NCBI GenBank assembly: GCA_030841245.1
Contig: JAVEDG010000304.1
Coordinates: forward strand, 1 to 7,877
Source: Actinomycetota bacterium
Lineage (GTDB): Bacteria > Actinomycetota > Actinomycetes > JACCUZ01
Length of the DNA: 7,877 nucleotides
Reading direction: 5' to 3'
In this document: one piece after another, positions 6,722 to 7,877 of the stretch
How the letters are laid out: every line of letters begins with the position of its first letter
Position numbering within the stretch: position 1 is the first letter of the stretch
Made by a program: the position numbers and the translations under genes
The notes under the pieces: model-generated
The model's database searches: none
Told to the model about the DNA's origin: nothing
Seen by the model: the letters and a program-made list of their open reading frames with translations, nothing else

Positions 6722-6775
6722 TTGTCCACAACGGATTCGTCATCCACAACCACCGATTCGCTGTCCACAGATTCT
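6722..6775 (-). repeat. Three DnaA-box-like repeats upstream of the HNH gene
   Basis: On the plus strand TTGTCCACA (6722-6730), TCATCCACA (6740-6748) and CTGTCCACA (6761-6769) occur with starts 18 and 21 bp apart, about two helical turns. Each is followed by a GATTC-containing block (GGATTCGT, CGATTCG, GATTCTCG). On the minus strand the unit reads GAATC then TGTGGAC/TA. The first copy equals the TTGTCCACA DnaA-box form common in high-GC actinobacteria and is one base from TTATCCACA. The position 60-110 bp upstream of the HNH start suggests a regulatory site for DnaA or another protein. Confidence 0.6.
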
Positions 6776-7042
6776 CGTGCCGTCCGGGCATGAGAAACGG
6801 CGAGGCAAACCGGTGTCGCGGGACGTCCGAGGGCGCTGCAGTCCGGCCTCCCCGCGACGGGGTGACACGCGCGCCGCCACTCCGAACCGGCGTGACACAG
6901 ACGTCGGAGACCCCTACGACCGGGACGTCCCCAGGGACCAGTGCCACGTGCGCGCTGCGGAGTCCGAGGCGCGGTCGGCGTGTCGCGGCGCCGGTCGTTG
7001 AATCGGGGGTCGCGGACACCTACGGTCCTGCCAGCCCCGAGG
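6776..7042. other. Intergenic stretch without a recognisable gene
   Basis: No reading frame here has protein-like composition, recognisable motifs or a ribosome site. Visible are a palindromic GGGACGTCC at 6820-6828 that recurs as GGGACGTCCC at 6922-6931, a 5-bp hairpin CCCCG-CGA-CGGGG at 6850-6862, and GTGACAC at 6862-6868 and 6892-6898. No T-run follows the hairpin, so it does not look like a terminator. Together with its flanks this separates the HNH gene from ftsZ by nearly 500 bp. Confidence 0.6.
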
Positions 7043-7071
7043 TTGACATAACTATAAGCCTCAACTAGAGG
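7043..7071 (+). promoter_or_regulatory. Candidate ftsZ promoter
   Basis: A perfect TTGACA -35 hexamer at 7043-7048 is followed after 17 bp by TAGAGG (7066-7071), a weak -10. TATAAG at 7053-7058 is a better -10 match but has no -35 at the right distance. Transcription from TAGAGG would begin near 7078 and leave a leader of roughly 75 nt before the GTG of ftsZ. Confidence 0.5.
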
Positions 7072-7080
7072 GTGAGAGTT
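7050..7080 (+). promoter_or_regulatory. Inverted repeat overlapping the ftsZ promoter
   Basis: AACTATAAGCCTC (7050-7062), a 5-base loop AACTA, and GAGGGTGAGAGTT (7068-7080) pair at 10 of 13 positions. It starts two bases after the -35 box and covers the -10 region, so it could be an operator or, if transcribed from further upstream, an RNA hairpin. From memory a similar, often more perfect, repeat precedes ftsZ in other actinobacteria. I could not check this by alignment. Confidence 0.5.
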
Positions 7081-7140
7081 TCCAAGAACGACGGGATCTC
7101 GCCACAACCGAGGTCTTCCGAGGTCCAGGCACTTCGAAGC

Positions 7141-7146
7141 GAGAGG
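7141..7146 (+). promoter_or_regulatory. Ribosome binding site of ftsZ
   Basis: GAGAGG, 8 bases before GTG at 7155, supports the GTG start that gives MAAPQNYLAVIKVVG, the usual actinobacterial FtsZ N-terminus. Confidence 0.7.
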
Positions 7147-7154
7147 CAACCGAC

Positions 7155-7877
7155 GTGGCAGCACCGCAGAACTACCTCGCGGTCATCAAGGTCGTCGGCA
7201 TCGGCGGCGGCGGCGTGAACGCGGTCAACCGGATGATCGAGGTCGGCCTCAAGGGCGTCGAGTTCATCGCGATCAACACCGACGCCCAAGCCCTGCTGAT
7301 GTCCGACGCGGACGTCAAGCTCGACGTCGGCCGCGAGCTCACTCGTGGCCTCGGCGCGGGCGCCGACCCCGAGGTCGGGCAGCGGGCCGCCGTGGACCAC
7401 ACCGAGGAGATCGAGGAGGTGCTGCGCGGCGCCGACATGGTCTTCGTGACTGCCGGCGAGGGAGGGGGCACGGGCACCGGCGGCGCTCCGGTCGTCGCCA
7501 AGATCGCCCGCTCGCTCGGTGCTCTGACCATCGGCGTCGTGACCAGGCCGTTCGGCTTCGAGGGCCGGCGCCGGGCGAACTCGGCCGAGACCGGCATCGA
7601 GGAGCTCCGCGACGAGGTCGACACGCTCATCGTCATCCCCAACGACCGGCTGCTGTCCATCTCGGACCGCTCGATCAGCGTGCTCGACGCGTTCAAGTCG
7701 GCCGACCAGGTTCTGCTGCAGGGCGTCTCCGGCATCACCGACCTGATCACGACCCCGGGCCTGATCAACCTCGACTTCGCCGACGTCAAGTCCGTGATGT
7801 GCGGTGCCGGCTCCGCGCTGATGGGCATCGGTTCGGCCCGTGGCGACAACCGCGCGGTGGAAGCGGCCGAGATGGCG
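7155..7877 (+). CDS. ftsZ: Cell division protein FtsZ (partial, 5' part)
   Basis: Tubulin-like GTPase that polymerises at midcell or at sporulation septa to form the Z ring. The first 241 residues are visible. The N-terminus MAAPQNYLAVIKVVGIGGGG runs into the nucleotide-binding VNAVNRMIE (21-29). The tubulin signature GGGTGTGG is at 103-110. NTDAQAL (41-47) and RPFGFEGRRRANSAETG (131-147) are the other nucleotide-contact segments. The T7 synergy loop NLDFAD (205-210) has Asp207 and Asp210, which complete the active site of the next subunit. All key residues are present. Position 216 is Cys (VKSVMCGAGSALMG), where I recall Ser in most actinobacterial FtsZ. The protein is normally about 380-480 residues, so the end of the GTPase domain and the C-terminal tail are outside the window. 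It is transcribed away from the HNH gene. The usual upstream gene ftsQ is not present. Confidence 0.97.
   Translation, partial: MAAPQNYLAVIKVVGIGGGGVNAVNRMIEVGLKGVEFIAINTDAQALLMSDADVKLDVGRELTRGLGAGADPEVGQRAAVDHTEEIEEVLRGADMVFVTAGEGGGTGTGGAPVVAKIARSLGALTIGVVTRPFGFEGRRRANSAETGIEELRDEVDTLIVIPNDRLLSISDRSISVLDAFKSADQVLLQGVSGITDLITTPGLINLDFADVKSVMCGAGSALMGIGSARGDNRAVEAAEMA

Noticed and set aside
6722..6775. The three repeats as a CRISPR array or a replication origin
   Set aside because: The units are short and imperfect with spacers of about 10 bp, so not CRISPR. Three boxes without an AT-rich region or a dnaA/dnaN neighbour do not make an origin.
6850..6862. CCCCG-CGA-CGGGG hairpin as a terminator of the HNH or ftsZ region
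   Set aside because: The stem is only five pairs, it has no T-run on either strand, and both flanking genes start, not end, on this side.
6790..7068. 92-codon plus-strand frame before ftsZ, considered as an ftsQ remnant
   Set aside because: It has Arg/Thr/Pro-rich random-looking composition, no POTRA or FtsQ-like features and no ribosome site. It also ends inside the ftsZ promoter repeat.

Overview
The window looks like a stretch of high-GC actinobacterial chromosome. The evidence is very GC-rich third codon positions, frequent GTG starts, a ftsZ of the actinobacterial type, and a DUF222/HNH (13E12-type) gene. The FtsZ N-terminus and the abundance-type HNH gene suggest the Nocardioidaceae/Propionibacteriales, but this genus-level guess is an inference from memory of family sequences, not a search.

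Layout, left to right: (1) a long 3'-truncated gene on the minus strand for an NDP-forming (ADP-forming) acyl-/acetate-CoA ligase; (2) a divergent TetR-family regulator, with a short palindrome between the two that overlaps a candidate promoter; (3) a minus-strand beta-hydroxyacid dehydrogenase (6-PGDH/HIBADH superfamily), convergent with tetR; (4) a GNAT acetyltransferase on plus; (5) a DUF2203 protein on minus; (6) a small cupin on plus, whose -10 box is placed so that the mRNA may be leaderless; (7) a DUF222/HNH endonuclease-like gene on minus, whose N-terminal segment appears to lie in another frame; (8) a non-coding stretch of nearly 500 bp with a three-copy DnaA-box-like repeat, then a promoter and inverted repeat; (9) the 5' part of ftsZ on plus, cut by the window end.

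Every gene is on the opposite strand from its neighbours, so no multi-gene operon is visible. Stop-to-stop gaps are 9 to 37 bp and the divergent gaps carry the regulatory signals. The only functional grouping I can argue for is the acyl-CoA ligase with its divergent TetR regulator, possibly with the dehydrogenase, as an organic-acid or acyl-CoA metabolism unit. ftsZ belongs to cell division. Its usual actinobacterial upstream neighbour ftsQ is not here: a DUF222/HNH gene lies in that place instead.

I found no convincing new multi-gene system. The points most worth a second look are the three TGTGGA-type repeats upstream of the HNH gene, the apparent frame break at that gene's start, the loss of the ftsQ-ftsZ junction, and the palindrome in the tetR/acyl-CoA ligase intergenic region.
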